Below, piece after piece: positions 1 to 12,625 of a stretch of DNA of 64,000 nt. Origin of the DNA: Spirometra erinaceieuropaei (taxonomy: Eukaryota > Platyhelminthes > Cestoda > Diphyllobothriidea > Diphyllobothriidae); contig CACRXP010000113.1 of NCBI GenBank assembly GCA_902702965.1, forward strand, positions 985,992 to 1,049,991. Reading direction: 5' to 3'. The notes below the pieces were generated by a model, which was given only the letters and a program-made list of their open reading frames with translations, had not been told where the DNA came from and ran no database searches. The first letter of the stretch is position 1. Every line of letters begins with the position of its first letter. Made by a program: the position numbers and the translations under genes.

Positions 1-299
1 CTGACGTAATTCTCCCCACTTACGCTACTCTTCGGTCAAACGAGTCGAGAGTGACCTCCCAACTTCTTCGACGGGCGTCAGGCCTCCCTATCTTTGACTG
101 CCTCTGATTATGGATTCGAGTGGGAATCCCAAAACTTCAGGCCAGTAGACGTCTTGGTACGGCGATTACATGTGCTCCTTCTGAGTAGTATGGGTATTGG
201 TAGTGATGATAGTAGATGCTGTAGTAACTGAGTAGCTATAGTGGAAGTGGTCGCAAGCACCTTCTATTTTTAAAATCAGTTTCATACTACTTCCCTGAC
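1..299. other. 5' flank without a gene; contains a decayed hammerhead-like repeat
   Basis: No coding signal is visible. The only recognisable structure is the decayed ribozyme-like repeat at 100-141, described separately. The rest is unremarkable sequence with short ATG/GTA-rich stretches around 190-240. Confidence 0.5.
100..141 (+). ncRNA. Decayed hammerhead-ribozyme-like motif
   Basis: CTGATTA (104-110) stands where a hammerhead core has CTGATGA. It is followed by a perfect 6-bp stem II (GGATTC with GAATCC, loop GAGTGG), then AAAAC and TTC, then AGG. The order matches the better-preserved copies at 38765-38870 and 56661-56735, but both core boxes carry substitutions, so it is probably inactive. 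It marks an old copy of the same repeat family. Confidence 0.45.
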
Positions 300-513
300 G
301 AAACGGGGCTCACGCGAGCACGCGCCAGCTCGGCGCACACGTGTGCGCATCAGCGCCAATCAGAACGCAGTCTGCCCCGCCTGTCCGCTGTTTGGTTGTC
401 CGATCGCGTTACAAAAATTGCCCGTACCCAGTTTCACACACTGGACAAAAAGCACCGACAGCGCGTCGTCGCCCAGACTCGTACTCGCGAAACACCCTGC
501 GTGGATTTCTGGG
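300..513 (+). promoter_or_regulatory. Candidate promoter and 5' UTR of the TSPN gene
   Basis: The DNA just upstream of the first coding exon is more GC- and CpG-rich than its surroundings. It holds a perfect 12-base palindrome at 335-346 with an E-box CACGTG core (338-343), a CCAAT box (356-360, inside GCCAATCAG) and a GC-box-like CCCCGCC (375-381). No clear TATA box is seen at a fitting distance. The role is inferred from motif clustering and position only; the transcription start cannot be placed. Confidence 0.4.
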
Positions 514-622
514 ATGCCTCCGCCGGGCACCAAGCGGGACTTTGGTCGGTCTCCAGGGCTGGCAATGGCCGCCGCCCTTGTACTTCTCTCTTGCTCGGCG
601 ACCGCCGTTCTTGGCAAAACCC
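514..622 (+). CDS. Exon 1: signal peptide and start of the TSPN gene
   Basis: ATG at 514 has G at -3; a second in-frame ATG at 565 has G at -3 and +4 and could be used instead. The 36 complete codons give a basic leader (KR and R residues), then the hydrophobic run AAALVLLSCSATAVLG, a standard secretory signal with likely cleavage after the final glycine. The exon ends one base into a codon at a consensus donor (gtaagt at 623). That base plus the first two of the exon at 19728 makes CAA (Gln), restoring the frame directly into the TSPN domain. The frame is open upstream to 343, but no other ATG is present. The 19.1 kb intron could hide another exon, but the resulting TSPN domain already looks complete. 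Confidence 0.6.
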
Positions 623-2149
623 GTAAGTGTAGAACAGTTAACTTGGACATAATTGCCCTTTCAATCTCTTGATTTCACATTCAATATCCCATTGTTGTGG
701 TCTTTGCTCATTCTTACATTGTAACTCGCCTGCTGCCAAACGCGACCTGAGTTAGAACATGGTAAGAAAAGGTCTGTTAGGGGTAGCGGTACTGTTGACC
801 AGAATCGTCCAGAAGGTCGTTGTTGGTGTTCGCGTAATCAATGCCTAGGAACAAGGCAGTTTCTGTAATGTAATTAAAGGACCCTCGCCGAATACCTCTC
901 TGGGAGGTAAACTGAAATTATCCTCGAATGCCAAGCAACAAAGGACAAGTAGTCATTAGCTAAAAGCTCGTAAATCTCTTCAGCACTCTTATAACCGCCT
1001 ACAAAGCAGTACCTCTTATTTACATGCTTTCAATAATTTGCCAATAGGTATTTGAAGCGGTTACTGCAATACGTATAAAAAGATAGTAGTACGATTTGAG
1101 AGCTAGATAGCAATCTGAAGTATCAAATCTTATGTGCAGTTAGTCTCATATTCGTTCCAGTGGATTGTCATTATCGGCCATTGGGTGGCAGTCTTTGCTT
1201 TTAATGCCTTAGTAGCTTGTAACATATACAATGGGGCCATTGTATGTCCGATAACATTTTTCTGCCCGTTGTCAGCACCTGTTTAGGGATATCGTTCTGG
1301 CGTAGTGCCTAGGTAGCTTTCTATTTTGGCTGGATTTATTCCTGAATATGCTTCAGTCCACGGAAATATGTCATCCCTGATGAATTCCAAACCTAATTCG
1401 ACCTAGTATTTGTGCAATTAGATTTCAGTACTGCCCTTCCTCGCATTCAGGAATTGCGGCCAGTTTAGGCGGTCATACCTACGTGCATACGTGAATCATG
1501 CTGTGCACACCTAGTTGTAGAACCACACCCATGATTTAACTGCCAGTACACAAGAGACATAGGCATCCGCAAATTCCCAAATGTGCTAGAGGGCCGAACG
1601 TGGCCCTACTTCGGCCAAATTTTATGCTTTCCCACGTACTTAGAGGCAGGGTAATTTTGACTACCATTGAACTTTCTCAGAAAAGATGTGATCAGCTTCG
1701 AACATTCATTCGGCTTGAATTCATCCGACCACTTTTTCCTACTGGACCTTAAATCCAATTCTAAAACTTTTCCGGCTGCAAAAAAACGATCTTCTTCGAG
1801 GTCTTCTCCATGCAAAGAAAAATCTGAAATCTTTATCAAAACATGGTCATTTAAGCACGCAAAACATGAACCTCATTCATTATCATCAAACGCGAACAAC
1901 CCCTAATAAACTTCGGGATTCCTTAACAAACGGAAGATTTGTAGATCGAAACGTGGCTTTGTAGAAATTCTGCGAATGCTATTTTTTGCGTCTGACGCGT
2001 ATTCATTGTCGGGGAATGCATATACTTCGATACTAGTCGATGTCTAGCCTGAAGTTCAGTATCTCATGCTCAGTGGGTAACGTCGGTTTAATTAACATCC
2101 TCTTGTAAACACCGATTACCTTCTTTTCACAAAATATAGGTATGAAATT

Positions 2150-2700
2150 AAAATGGCGTGGCCGACAGGGAATCACTCCTGATGTACCACTTAGTAAAAA
2201 CGCTGGGCTTAAAATGCTCGGTGTCTCACTCGATCCCGGGTTCGAACCCCGAGTCTGCCAATATCTTCAGTTGATTAATCGCTAGTTAATGGGTGCTACT
2301 AAACCAGAGGCTATAACTCTGTGTTCTTATGTGTTGTCGTCTGGCGTATACTTGCTGACTAAGTACCTACAATGGCGAGGAGAACTGAGATGGCAATATG
2401 CGGCTTAGCAGCCCTACCATGGATTCTCGCAACACGGACCTCGAAACAAGACTTATGGCCATTTAAGGTTGAGTTCAATGCTCTACCAGCGCACAATACA
2501 ACAAAGGACCAGTGGACTAACGGCAAAGCATTGAAATTAACGCATAACTATTAGACAATCCCAGTTTGAGCTTGACTGAGTGGCAGTGATTAATGAGGCA
2601 GGGACGACCGTCCCAGTCTCCCTTGTTTTCGTCAAGTATTTGGTATGGATTTTTTGTCGGTTGTAATGCGACCGTCTGCTAGGACTCTGAATTAATTTGC
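2150..2700 (+). repeat. Degenerate tRNA-like SINE fragments
   Basis: A B-box-like GGTTCGAACC with flanking CCCGGG lies near 2234-2250 on the + strand, as in tRNA-derived SINE heads. Short stretches resembling the SINE body and tail follow at 2465-2700, for example near 2615 (cccagtctcccttg) and 2655 (tgtcggttgtaatgcg). The pieces are scrambled and eroded, so boundaries are approximate. Confidence 0.35.
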
Positions 2701-2727
2701 AAAGCATAGCTGTTAGTTCTGTATTCA

Positions 2728-2770
2728 ATATATATATATATATTCAATATATATATATATATATATATAT
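2728..2770. repeat. TA microsatellite
   Basis: Two runs of alternating TA separated by TTCAA, abutting the 3' terminal repeat of the neighbouring - strand SINE. Probably the SINE's simple-sequence tail or its insertion site. Confidence 0.85.
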
Positions 2771-3125
2771 GACAGATGGGCGCTCACCGACCAGGTTACA
2801 GAACATGCTCGTTCTGTTGTGCCTTGGGGCTCATACTTTAACCCTCGCAGGCAGTCGCACAGCGACTAGTAGTAGACATAGATGAGATGGAGCCGACAAA
2901 GACAAGGGAGACCGGAATGGCGACTTCTGGCTTATTAGCCGTCATCAGCCAGTCATACCCCACCCCAAGTGTGGATCACTTGAGATTCGAACCCGGGATC
3001 TTTGGTCATTGAGTTTGACGCTCTACCATTGAGCCACGGGCCCGTTGTCCTGTCGGTTGTGATCGCGAATATCAATTATGACAGATGGGCGCTCACCGAT
3101 CAGGTTACAGAACATGCTCGTTCTG
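2771..3125 (-). mobile_element. tRNA-derived SINE with near-identical 46-bp terminal direct repeats
   Basis: Read on the - strand, a tRNA-like head begins near 3045 with an A-box-like TGGCTCAATGG and a B-box GGTTCGAATC (about 40 bases on). It is followed by a body containing GGCTAATAAGCCAG and CCCTTGTCTTTGTCGG and a tail ending near 2771. The tail sequence 2771-2816 recurs at 3080-3125 in the same orientation with one difference. Pol III transcription is expected from the A and B boxes (established for SINEs). Sister copies are at 52033-52380, 55862-56299 and 59970-60222. AT-rich simple repeats flank both ends. Confidence 0.7.
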
Positions 3126-3200
3126 ACAAATATTATATATTATAATATATATGTACTAATATATATATTAAGATATATTTTATATATTAGTATGTACAAA
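3126..3200. repeat. AT-rich simple repeat with internal palindrome
   Basis: Imperfect TA/ATAT sequence in which tatatatgtactaatat is followed by its inverted relative attagtatgtac. It adjoins the SINE terminal repeat at 3080-3125. Confidence 0.7.
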
Positions 3201-6200
3201 TGCGACGCATGGAGAACTGTGCCTCTTCAGACATTCGTCTAGTCTTATATCCGCGGTTTTATTAACGCCGATGCAAAGTATACGATAAGATGTATAAAAT
3301 CTTGGCATTCCATAGGCAGTAAAAGACCTCGTCATAGCTGTACGGGGCAACAAATGAATCTCATGGAATAGTGTATGACATAAGGTCTATAAACCTAATA
3401 AAGAGTACATTTAAAAACTAGCAGAACAAATTCACTGAAAACGTTTTTTCAACCGCGAAATTCAAAGGGGGCATGTTTTACGTCACAATAACATCTATGA
3501 GTGCATTCCTTCTGAAGAACACAGTATAAGTAAGCAAGGCCAAAGGAGTGGAAGCGTTACTCCCTCAATACAGTTGCTAGCTAAAGGCCCGGACAGGTGT
3601 TTCGTTGACTTTTATTATATTGCGGACAGCACATGGGGAACGGTTGAGGAGCCACTGGTAAGCCAAATCCATCGCCGCTGTGTCATGCAACAGTACAAAA
3701 GATGTATCACGCCTGCGTATTTTCAACCGTACATCTGATGGAGTACGATGACTAAATGCCGCTGTTTAGACTAACACTGTAACGCATGAAAATAACGACG
3801 CGGTTTGGTTCGACAGTCCAACTTGATTAATACCACACGGTTAGTTTTCTTAAACGATTTTAGCTAACGTACCTAACTTAGCCGTTGGCTGGATTAGGAA
3901 GGGAGCATGCACAGTTCGAAGCACGCGCAGGAAAGCAAGTGAAGGTTTCGTGTACACACCTCCCGCCTCCCGACACAGTCATTCAGTGGATTAAGAGGAT
4001 ATGGGGGGCCCAGTCACAAATAGAAGGCCACTAAGGGTACCGTGTTGTAATTCGCAATGCATGACCACTGCAGTGGAATCGACTGAGTTCCGCACCGTCG
4101 GAACAATTCGATTAGCAAGACCACTTGGTCACTCGCCGGAGTAGGGTAGAGAAGAGAGTGCAAGCAGGGCTCGAACCACGTGGACGGAAGCGCGTGTGAA
4201 CTGATAACTAAAGTAACCGAGGCTGGCGTATAAGCACTCCTCCCCCGTGGCACGATCACTCTCTGCATTAAAATGGTAAGGAAGATGCAAATGCGTGATG
4301 TGTGTAAAGTCGGCGTATTCGCATCTACCAATTTTTTTCAGAAAGCTAGCCATATAATATTACTAAAGCGGAGCTGCAGAGCAAAACTCGCCAAAATAAT
4401 ACTGCACAGTAAGTGCATCCAAACGACAATCAAGTAATTTTCTAAAAATGGTTCACCGAAAAGCCGAACCCATCGCATTCACGCCATGCGACGACATTAA
4501 ATTCGGTGAAACTCTTATATGGGGTTTCAGCTACCACCTGTGCTAGGGAACCTGTAAATTAATCCCTGTCTACGTTTGCATACAACTGTCTGCCCCATCT
4601 CCATTTAAAAGTATCATGCAGATAGTCCATTCATATTCTTGGAACCTGTCGCAAACAGTCATGTGAGTCCTTTGTTGTGCACGGGAAAAAACTTATGCCG
4701 GTATGTCACATTCTGACAAAAGCTAAAAGTCAAAACGCACATTAGTGAAACAGTCACTCACTGTTTGTGTGTGTTTTGACCAACGGCTGAAAAGACCCTT
4801 AAAAACAAATTTGCCTGCCGACTTGTACAAAATGACTTCCGGTTATTGGAGTCTCACTTAAACAACCTGCATTTTAAAGCATGCTCAATAAATTAGCTTT
4901 ATGGTCTTGTACTTCAGCACATACGATAGCGCACAACTATAAACGGAAATGTGCGAATTTCAATTTTGATGTCAAGTAATCACTTAAATAGAGACATTTA
5001 TACATAATTCCTGACACCACTGTATGACAAACTCGCTTTGGCAGCTGTAGATGACATTTAAAGCCACTTCCAAATAATTTAGGTCGTCAGATGTTCAGGC
5101 CAGTTTTGTCGGGAGCACTATGATAAAAGGGTTAATTTTTCAGTGTTCCATTATGCGACTGGCAGGAACATTTAGAACAATTTCTGGTTTAAACCGGAAG
5201 GCTTCTTTCGAAGACTTCACCTTCGCTCTTCACACCACATTAATTAAAAAATTATTTTCATTTAGGTCGATTTTTGTACATTTCAGCACAACCCGTACTG
5301 CTGAACTTTTGAAGTGGTCATATTGTGCACTTGAATCGTCTGAACAGTGGAAACCGAAAATGTCTAGTTCTGTGCGGAGAACATATCTGTAAAAGTGTAA
5401 AAAATTTACTCAGATTTCAAAACCGCCAAATAAAAGTGCTAGACATTTTGACCTGCGGAGTTGCAGTTTTATGACTTGCCGATTTGAATAATTGCGCACG
5501 AATGGAGGAACTACAGTTGCATTTGACTTAAAGGCCTTGTTTAACGACCCATAATATGGACCAAAGTCTTCAGGAGCTGCGCATACGAAAGTCACTTGGA
5601 CTGACTAAAAACACTTTTGTGTATACAGGGCGAAAGAACTAAAATGGCTTTTTGACGAAAGAAGCCTGTTAGCACTCGTGACTAGCGTAAGGAGGCGTGA
5701 TTGCTTCTTGTTTATACCTTTTATAGTCTCTCCAAGTGATGAGGTTAAAGTGGTTCGTAAACTTCGAGAAAATTGAGAGAAATCTCCACGGCCTTAATGA
5801 TCGTGAGGGGTTTCTCTTTATTCAGAGAGTATTTCGCATTGAAACCGCCATATAATCAGAAATTTATCTAAAAGACGTTGGGCATTAGACGTGAGTCTTG
5901 AGAATTCCGAGTAGCACAGTTCTATGCCAAATACGCGATGATCGCAGTACCCGAGCCGATTTCGTTATTTTCGATGGGAAAAACAGTATTCTAGCCTCCC
6001 TAGGGGTTTCAAACGATCCGACCCCGGCGTCCGAGCCTTGCTTGTTATTTGGGGATATTTGTTGGTGTAAATATTCCAAGCCGCCCACTTCAGAGGCCTC
6101 TCAACGCCGAGAATTGTTAAACGTCCAGGAAGGTTTTACAAAACTCTGTGTTTTGCACCACTTTACTTTTCCAGGACAAAGCTGCGACACTTGACATCTT

Positions 6201-7050
6201 GTCGCCCGTCAGTGTAACATCACAAATGTTCTATCTGTGGATATAAAAAAGCCGCAATTTCACAAGTGGAACATCAACCACAAAACCCACGGATAAAGCT
6301 GGGTGAACCAACGATGAGCCGAAACCCTCGTAGCTGTGTCACGGAGCGGCTGAATATCGGCGAAACACTTGTTTGGCCTTTTATTTAGTGTCTGTGCTGT
6401 CAGGTGCGATATATCGTGCTACCTATACAAAAGACTTACTAAATGATTGGGAACTGTTTAGAAATCGCTTTGTTTCTGAATGTCTGTAAATCACGCAGTG
6501 CCTCCTAAATACGAGAAAAACCATCATTTGAGTTGTGGCCTGGGAATTAAATTTATAGATGATGGATGAATACTTCGCAGATGACAGTTCATATATTAAA
6601 ACGGCCTGCGTTATAACCAGGGGGTATTTTAATAAAGTTAGTGGTCAGTCAATAATTACATATTATCCAAGAAACAATGCGTCTTTCACTATCTCTCACC
6701 AAGCAGAATACCTTTAACCGTTAGTTGTAGGCTTACGACATTAACTGTTATGGTTAACATTAAAAATACGGGCACATTGCCCGAACCAACGTTTTGTATG
6801 CCAAACCACTTGACTGCTAAAGATTAGTCTTAGTTATTCCGTCTTGGGTTTCAAATCAACTTTGTTTGGTCTTGACTTCGTTGTTTCTGGAAGAGAGGTG
6901 TGATGCCGGAGGCAGCATAAGTCATTTTAGACGACACATTTCCACGTAGGTCCTGATTGCAGTTTGGAAAAAAATTGGGTCACTCACCAAAAATACTTGA
7001 AGTACTTTAAACGTAGTTTAAAACTCTTCTGTCGTCTATATGCTATCACG

Positions 7051-7986
7051 TAGATCTGCTATCTCATGAAGAGTTGACTAAAATTCCAAAATACGTTTTC
7101 ATTCCTAAAAGATTACTTAAGTAAGTCCATACTGACAGTGTTAAGATATTCCTGTCACTGCACGGTGCTGGCCAACGAATGAGGACTTTATTGATCGGTT
7201 GCATGAACTAAATTCCGTAAAAAATGTAGGAAGAATTTTTCGCATTGAGTTTAGATAGTTTTATTAACTTCAATATATTCTATAGAAAAGTGCACAAAAA
7301 TATTCTTTCTTTTGCTCATTAAGTAGCAAATTACGTCTTCTTCGAAGTTTATGCCTGAAGGAAGACCATCATTTGGTTTTACAAAACTCCCCCAGTTTCC
7401 TAATAATTTTTGACCCGACAGACACTTGTTTCGAACTACAAAGTGTCTGCTTCTCTTGCGAGGAAAATTATGCATATCTGCATGCCAATATGAAGAGGGT
7501 GTATAGAGCTCGTAAAATCTTGTAATCAGGTGAACCATGCTACCCACTTTATGAGCGGCATCAGTAAATCTGTTGGTGGGATGCTGGACTACTGGACATT
7601 TCATGGTCTTGAAAAATGTCAAAGCTTAAAGTTTTTTAAAACCAATATATGCTCCTTCCTCAAGTGTAATCGTTGCAGAAGACGTACTTTGCTACACATG
7701 AGTGAGAGAACGAACGTTTTTGTGCTTTTATTCCATAAAATATATCTGGATTTATATGGGCATCGAAAATCAATAAGAAAAATCATACAATGTAAGGATT
7801 TATCTTTTACAGGCTGTAGTTTTGCAGGCCGTCGATAAGTAACTAATCCGAAAACCAACGTCTGCAACGGTTTGCTATTATGCGGCGTGATAGGTACTAT
7901 TGCAATCCTACTTATGCGAGTAATCTTTTAGAATTTAAAACGCACCTCAGAATTTTGGTCAGAATTTTATGAGATAGCACATCTAA
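7051..7986. mobile_element. Foldback element, family A copy 1 (about 0.94 kb)
   Basis: The two ends are imperfect inverted repeats. The left end (TAGATCTGCTATCTCATGA and onwards) matches the reverse complement of the right end (TGAGATAGCACATCTA near 7970-7986), and both continue into CAAAATTC. Similarity between the arms extends several hundred bases inward. Three further copies lie at 12626-13604, 24583-25489 and 55202-56567. No transposase is visible, so this is a non-autonomous foldback or MITE-like element. Two opposed open frames inside (7251-7622 -, 7530-7838 +) arise from the inverted arms and have no recognisable domain. Confidence 0.65.
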
Positions 7987-9519
7987 TGTGCTTTGGAGTG
8001 CCAGATGATTTAAGTCAACTTGACCGAGTGAATCGTGATAGAAGTGAAAAGAGCTTTCGCAATTTATTGTGACTGACGGAAATTGATTAATCAAACCACC
8101 CCATCACATTTCTGTATGCCAACTACTTTAAACACTAATTTACACCAGCTCATGGGAAAGTTAACGAATTTTTTGAGTTGGCTCCGACGTTGCACATCAT
8201 TGCGAACTTTTTGGCTGATGTCCAACATTTTATACACTTTTAAACAGCTTTTTGATAATAAAACGGTCTGAGCTTATAAAGTTCGTGTAAGCCGACAGTT
8301 CGCGAGGAATCGTGTTCTTATTCTTTTGCATAACCAAATCTGAATGTTTTTTCAAATATTTGAAAATTCAAACATCGTTCATCCCTTAAGCAAGCGAAAG
8401 ATAATTTACGCAGTTTCAAGCATAAGAGAGTTTCGAATGGCGTAAATGCGAGCCTAAAGACACCTCGTGTTACTTTATTTGAAGAACGGAGACTGCCTTT
8501 CACTTGAAACGGCCAGAAGGGTTCTACAGAACCTAAGTCAGGACTGATCTGAATCCATCGAATCAAATGCAAGCATTGTCAATGAATACAGATAATTAGA
8601 AGGTAACATGAAAAATCCGAGTCGGATGAGATCGAGGACTTTGATCATTTGCCTAAACGTCCGGTCCCTCCTTAATACTGCTCACTAACAGCCTTTAGAA
8701 TAGTAGGTCTGACTGACAAATTGCTGTGCAATATTTAACCCATTTCCTCATCATCGTAGTGCCGTGCATGAAAGAAGGCATACCAATAAGTCAGTTCTTT
8801 TTGCTCCGACAGTTTCCCTTATTAAGCACGGACGCAAGCATAAGTAATTAAAAGTGAGAGTTTGCACTAGTTTCGCTTGAAACTACTTTGTTGTTTTTTC
8901 CAGACCTTAACCGCGACCAGATGATAATAGCAACTTTAGTTAGTACAATACGACCCAAACATTTGAAAGTGATCAAGTAGACCGCATAGTTTATGAGCCG
9001 ATACATAACAATGGCACTTTCAACACTTAACTTTCCAACCGATTTGACACATCGGTTGATAACCAAAATACAGATTTTTTGGCGTAATTTTGCAGAAAAG
9101 ACACGTTCCGCAAGAGTTCTACCCTGCAGACATTTCAAAACGTAACTATGCTGGAGCATTTAGCGTCTTTCAACAGAGGGGTCGAAACATTAAATGGGGA
9201 AAGAAAGTTCTTTTTCAAGAACCAATTGCTGCCATTGTAGTCACGGCACGAAACTGCCATTATGTGGTTTTCCCTAACTTACCCAAACTCGTCTCTGGTG
9301 GAGAAAGTGTAAATCAGTACCGTCACCTAGAACACAGTCTAGCCCATTTGGCCGAGTACAAAACCCAGTTTCAGGCACGGTCCCAGTTTCTATCCCACCT
9401 GCGCATGTCCCTGGACGTTGTTTCACAGGCGGTGTATGGAATATCATTTGAATTTTGCACGAACTTAGTTCCGCATAGGTAATCAGACAGGAAAAGGACA
9501 TTCTCCCACGTAATATGTA

Positions 9520-9720
9520 TGACGCAACTGCAGCCTGGCCTTGGCCGCTTCGCGCCTCCCTCCCTCCCCGCCCACTCCCCTATACCCATCGCCACCCCCA
9601 GCCGAAAGAGAGCTTTGGCGCGGCACGGGAAAGACCCGGGGGGAGGGATAATTGCTCCGAAGGGTGCGCAACACTGATGCCAAGGCGGCTATTGCCTGCC
9701 CCGCCCACACATAGAGACCG
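9520..9720. promoter_or_regulatory. GC-rich island in intron 1
   Basis: A compact GC-rich stretch with CCCGCCC near 9566 and again near 9699, CpGs, and purine/pyrimidine runs, set in AT-rich intron. It is followed by a CT-repeat (about 9750-9768). It could be an internal promoter, an enhancer, or simply a GC-rich repeat. No ORF on either strand looks coding. Confidence 0.3.
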
Positions 9721-10578
9721 ATTTAGTGTTGAAAACTTGCACTTTATCTCCCTCCCTCTCTCTCTCTCCTTGTATGTGTGCTTGTGCGTGCTCTGCGTAT
9801 GGCGCCTCCTTTGATTTGCTGCATCGCTTCCCACGTACAAATGTTCGCTCTTTCCACCCTCTGATTGCTGATCTGAGTTAAATAAAGTATCTGAGTCGGA
9901 CGTCGGTGGCAAATGACTCATCTGATGTGAATAGTTGTTCCGTTTGTAGGCCCGAGGACAACCGCGAAACAAATAATGGACGAAGCCGGTCTCATTGACT
10001 AGAAATACACGGTTTGTTCCTGAAGGACGCGCTCATCTAGTAAACTCAGCTTCAGTTCTGTCTTTCAGTCAGCCATTTGAAATTACTCGAGGACTAAAAC
10101 CAACAGGCAGTTAGCTTTGAGGGAGCACGGGCCATAGATGGAAGTACACCTTTTATGTAGAACTTTCGAATAAAGTCCTTTGGACTTAGGAAGATCAGTT
10201 TCACTAAAGCAGTGTAGATGTCGAATAGTGGGCTGTATTGTAGAAGGCCGAGTTGTGTATTGGGATAAGAATATTTAACAGTTTTGAGCAGTTAAGGTAG
10301 ATCTTCTGACTAACAAGAAATATGTACTGCGAACGTCTGTGTGATGTCCGGGTGGTTTCGGCTTGCTCCAGATAGTTTTAATTTTAAAAACACGGGCAGC
10401 ACCATAAGCACAAATTAAAATGAGGTTTAGTTTTTTAAACGTCACCTGGGGCATCCAGTTGAGCCTATTTATACACGAACATCCTACTGGCTGAAATCGG
10501 CTCTTATTATTTGTAGCTGAATAAAATCAAGTATGGAAAAAGGAAGAGGTCCACGAATATAAATGATGATTCGCTAGC

Positions 10579-10680
10579 ACGCCCTATAACTGTCGCTCGT
10601 TCTGTTGTTGCTATTATCTTTGACGATGGACTCCATCACGAGTTCGAAGGTTAAGAACAATAAACAGACTGTTTCGGACC
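10579..10680 (+). ncRNA. Hammerhead-like repeat relic
   Basis: Closely resembles 53403-53500, sharing GCCCTATAACTGT and TTCTGTTG. The core is mutated (TTGACGA for CTGATGA). Stem II is intact: GGACTC pairs with GAGTTC around loop CATCAC. GAAG replaces GAAA. Probably an inactive copy of the Penelope-associated repeat. Confidence 0.4.
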
Positions 10681-12625
10681 TCGGCCAGCCATTTGCTTCA
10701 ATTATAGTAAGACGTTCTTTGGAAAAATCGAGTTGTACTCATGAATTTCCCAGCTGGTGACACCAGACCCTCGTTTAGCGTCCAAGTATGTTCAGTGGTC
10801 CAGAAAAAGACGGAGAGTTGGTTGAGGTGATCTTAACTTGAGATCTTAATACGCGGAGAACCCATATGGCCAGAAACTGCATATATGATGTAGGGAATTT
10901 CGCATTGAGACATTCAGGCATTAAAATATCGCCGTGACACCCGCCACCTCTGGCTCTAAGTGTGAATCTGTCATGATTGTTGCACCGATATTAGGTGCCA
11001 CGCCGATGAAGTATGGAAAAACACGTCCCATGACCTTGTTTTTTTCCATATTTCTAAGATTACGTAAGTGTCGTCTATAAGATTTACGCTACATGCTTGT
11101 AGCTTGTGGTTCACTTGCTTAGGGTGCATCATCGCAGAAGCCCACAAACGCACCATAAACCTGTGAATTCTTAAGTTTAGCCCTCTCCCCCCCTTCCAAG
11201 TAGATAAACATTTTGTCATTGGCTCCCATGAATTCAGATCTTCGAAGTCTCACCATGATGGTTTATCTTTTTAAAAAGTCAACCGATTCACTTGTATACA
11301 AATGAAGTTTTTTGGACGCAACTTCGTACACTACCGATCACAATATCGACCTCGAAATCTGAATAGCGGGAGGCAAAAGTTAAATAACAATCCTTACTAG
11401 CGCTAAACACACAGTTAACTGGTCTCAAACGATTGTATTTAAGAGAGCGGCTGATGTAGACCAGAAGATCGAGTCGCAAAAAACGCAATCAGCAAACCAT
11501 AATTAGATATACCACTGATAATGAAGATACACGACTCTATGGTAGCATGCAGTTTCAAAAGAATAGAGCTGGGGCGGTCTTGCTACGGTTGCTTGACGAA
11601 ACAGGACGGTTTTTCAGCTCCATGTTAGCATGCCATTAAAACTAGTGCTATCACGGCAGATAGATTCTGACCTGCGATGTGAAAATTCAAGGCAGTTTTG
11701 ACGATCAGACAATCTGAATTAAGTTGATACGCTAAAAGACCTAGATAGGCAGTATTTCCTCATTATGTCCTAGTCCAACATCAGACGGCTTCATCAGACC
11801 AAACCACCTATGTGACTTATAATCTCCTCAAAAAGAGAGTTAAATGGTATCGGTCTCACCTAATCATTAGGTTCAGTAAACTTAGGCGTACGAAATTTAC
11901 CATTTCCTCTCCTTCCATGCACAGCATACAGCGCAGGTCGACAAAACTTTTCAGTTGCCTCTCAGAAAACACTAAAGTCTACCGGAAACTCCAGCAAACC
12001 ATTATCTTGTCTAGCGATTGACACGAACGCTGCTTCCAACGGAGTCACCCACTCTGGACCAATTTGCATTTTTGTCTTGTCAGAATCGCCTTGAACAATT
12101 AAAACTGTATGCTTGTGTTAATTTTTGAACATGTGTAGTAAACGGTACATTTACTTTGGCCCGCATAATGTACGTTTCAGATCGCAAAGCTTTTGACTTT
12201 CTGCCAACGACAAACCAGTGTTTCATTTGGACTCGAGTTTTTCAGGCCAGAAGGTTCTTATACTGTTGGCAATCTATCAGTTCCATAAATTAAACGGCAA
12301 TTTGGAATAGATATTGATTAAATCACAGGAGTTTGGGAGGGCTAACTAGTCATCACCATTCAATCATGCCTCAGACCCCGATCGGTCGATATTTACTCTG
12401 TACTTATCCTGGTCACTGTGCAACCGCCCGCGGAGACTAGAGACTGGGCCCCCGAACACAATGACGTAAGCATATTCCGTGCCGCAAGTGGCTCAGCCAA
12501 TGTCCATTCGGAGTTACATGTATGGCAGCAAATAATTTTGCAATTCGGGCGAACGCCGATGCAAAGGAAACATAGATACTGCACATATTCTGAACGATTC
12601 CTGATGACAAAATTGTCTCCATACC

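Noticed and set aside
7251..7838. Opposed open frames with similar peptides inside foldback copy 1
   Set aside because: They arise because the arms are inverted copies. The other family copies do not keep a clean frame, so no coding claim is made.
9090..9482. 130-codon + strand open frame
   Set aside because: No domain, no homologous exon phase, and it overlaps opposed frames of similar length. Probably chance.
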